Assembly: GCA_964503935.1 (NCBI GenBank)
Contig: CAZDCJ010000032.1
Span: forward strand, 1-12,171
Origin: STD2-77 sp964503935
GTDB taxonomy: Bacteria > Patescibacteriota > Minisyncoccia > JAHIHE01 > JAGLIN01
Direction: 5' to 3'
DNA: 12,171 bases
Position 1 is the first letter of the stretch. Each line of letters starts with the position of its first letter. Both the position numbers and the translations under genes were made by a program. A model generated the notes under the pieces. That model was not told the DNA's origin, did no database searches, and saw nothing but the letters and a program-made list of their open reading frames with translations. Shown here in pieces: positions 12,082 to 12,171 of the stretch.

Positions 12082-12087
12082 CCTTCG

Positions 12088-12116
12088 AATGTAAATCATT
12101 TTTTTGTTTTTGTCAA
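12088..12116 (-). promoter_or_regulatory. Promoter of the microprotein operon
   Basis: A perfect TTGACA (12111-12116) and TACATT (12088-12093) are 17 nt apart on the minus strand, in an A-rich stretch. The -35 lies 2 nt beyond the 3' end of tRNA-Pro(UGG), so read-through from the tRNA is an alternative. Confidence 0.5.
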
Positions 12117-12118
12117 TG

Positions 12119-12171
12119 TCGGGGCGCCGAGATTCGAACTCGGAGTCTCTTGGTCCCAAACCAAGCGCGAT
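12119..12171 (-). tRNA. tRNA-Pro (anticodon UGG), 5' part beyond the window
   Basis: The minus strand shows acceptor 3' strand CGCCCCG with discriminator A, T arm CCGAG-TTCGAAT-CTCGG, and anticodon stem CTTGG/CCAAG around loop TTTGGGA, hence anticodon TGG (codons CCA and others) with G37. The D arm and 5' acceptor strand are outside the window. CCA is not encoded. Confidence 0.92.

Overview
The window reads as part of a small-genome bacterial chromosome, most likely a Candidate Phyla Radiation (Patescibacteria/Parcubacteria-like) organism. This is inferred from gene content and style, not from a search. Supporting signs are an N-terminally short MurF-like protein, several dispersed REP/MITE-like palindromes, few recognisable Shine-Dalgarno sites, isolated housekeeping genes in short transcription units, and tRNAs without an encoded CCA end. 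The conserved genes read through in the standard code, with TAA, TAG and TGA all used as stops. A run of exactly 100 N at 4070-4169 shows this is a scaffolded assembly.

Layout, read on the minus strand from high to low coordinates because nearly everything lies on that strand. (a) 12171-11198: a partial tRNA-Pro(UGG), a promoter and structured leader, an operon of three very small proteins (45, 58 and 56 aa), a terminator, then tRNA-Pro(CGG). (b) 11181-10177: an HD-domain nucleotide phosphohydrolase just behind that tRNA. (c) 10160-8640: an accessory stretch with a 145-bp MITE-like element, two short palindromes, tRNA-Pro(GGG), several copies of the common 'TCATCCTGAACTTGTTTCAGGATC-type' repeat, and an AT-rich orphan gene. 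(d) 8577-7667: rpmB (the only plus-strand gene) divergent from an M50 membrane protease, with a palindrome between them. (e) 7440-6466: rpsL-rpsG with a clear terminator and no fusA behind it. (f) 6134-4989: a short-chain polyprenyl diphosphate synthase with its own terminator. (g) 4917-327: a division and cell-wall (dcw) cluster in the usual order: promoter and MraZ boxes, mraZ, rsmH, ftsL-like, ftsI, and a MurF-like protein. (h) a dispersed repeat and tRNA-Glu(CUC) close the window.

The dcw genes act together. MraZ is the autoregulator, RsmH modifies 16S rRNA, and the FtsL-like and FtsI proteins belong to the septal peptidoglycan machinery. The last gene looks like a Mur ligase but has lost the P-loop lysine and the C-terminal domain, so it is probably a pseudoenzyme or a decaying gene.

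The points most worth a second look are that pseudo-Mur ligase; a ~159-nt structured element with interchangeable arms between ftsL and ftsI; the three-microprotein operon; S12 carrying Arg at the classical streptomycin-resistance lysine; and three proline isoacceptor tRNAs in 2.4 kb, of which the two with visible upstream regions share a promoter design.
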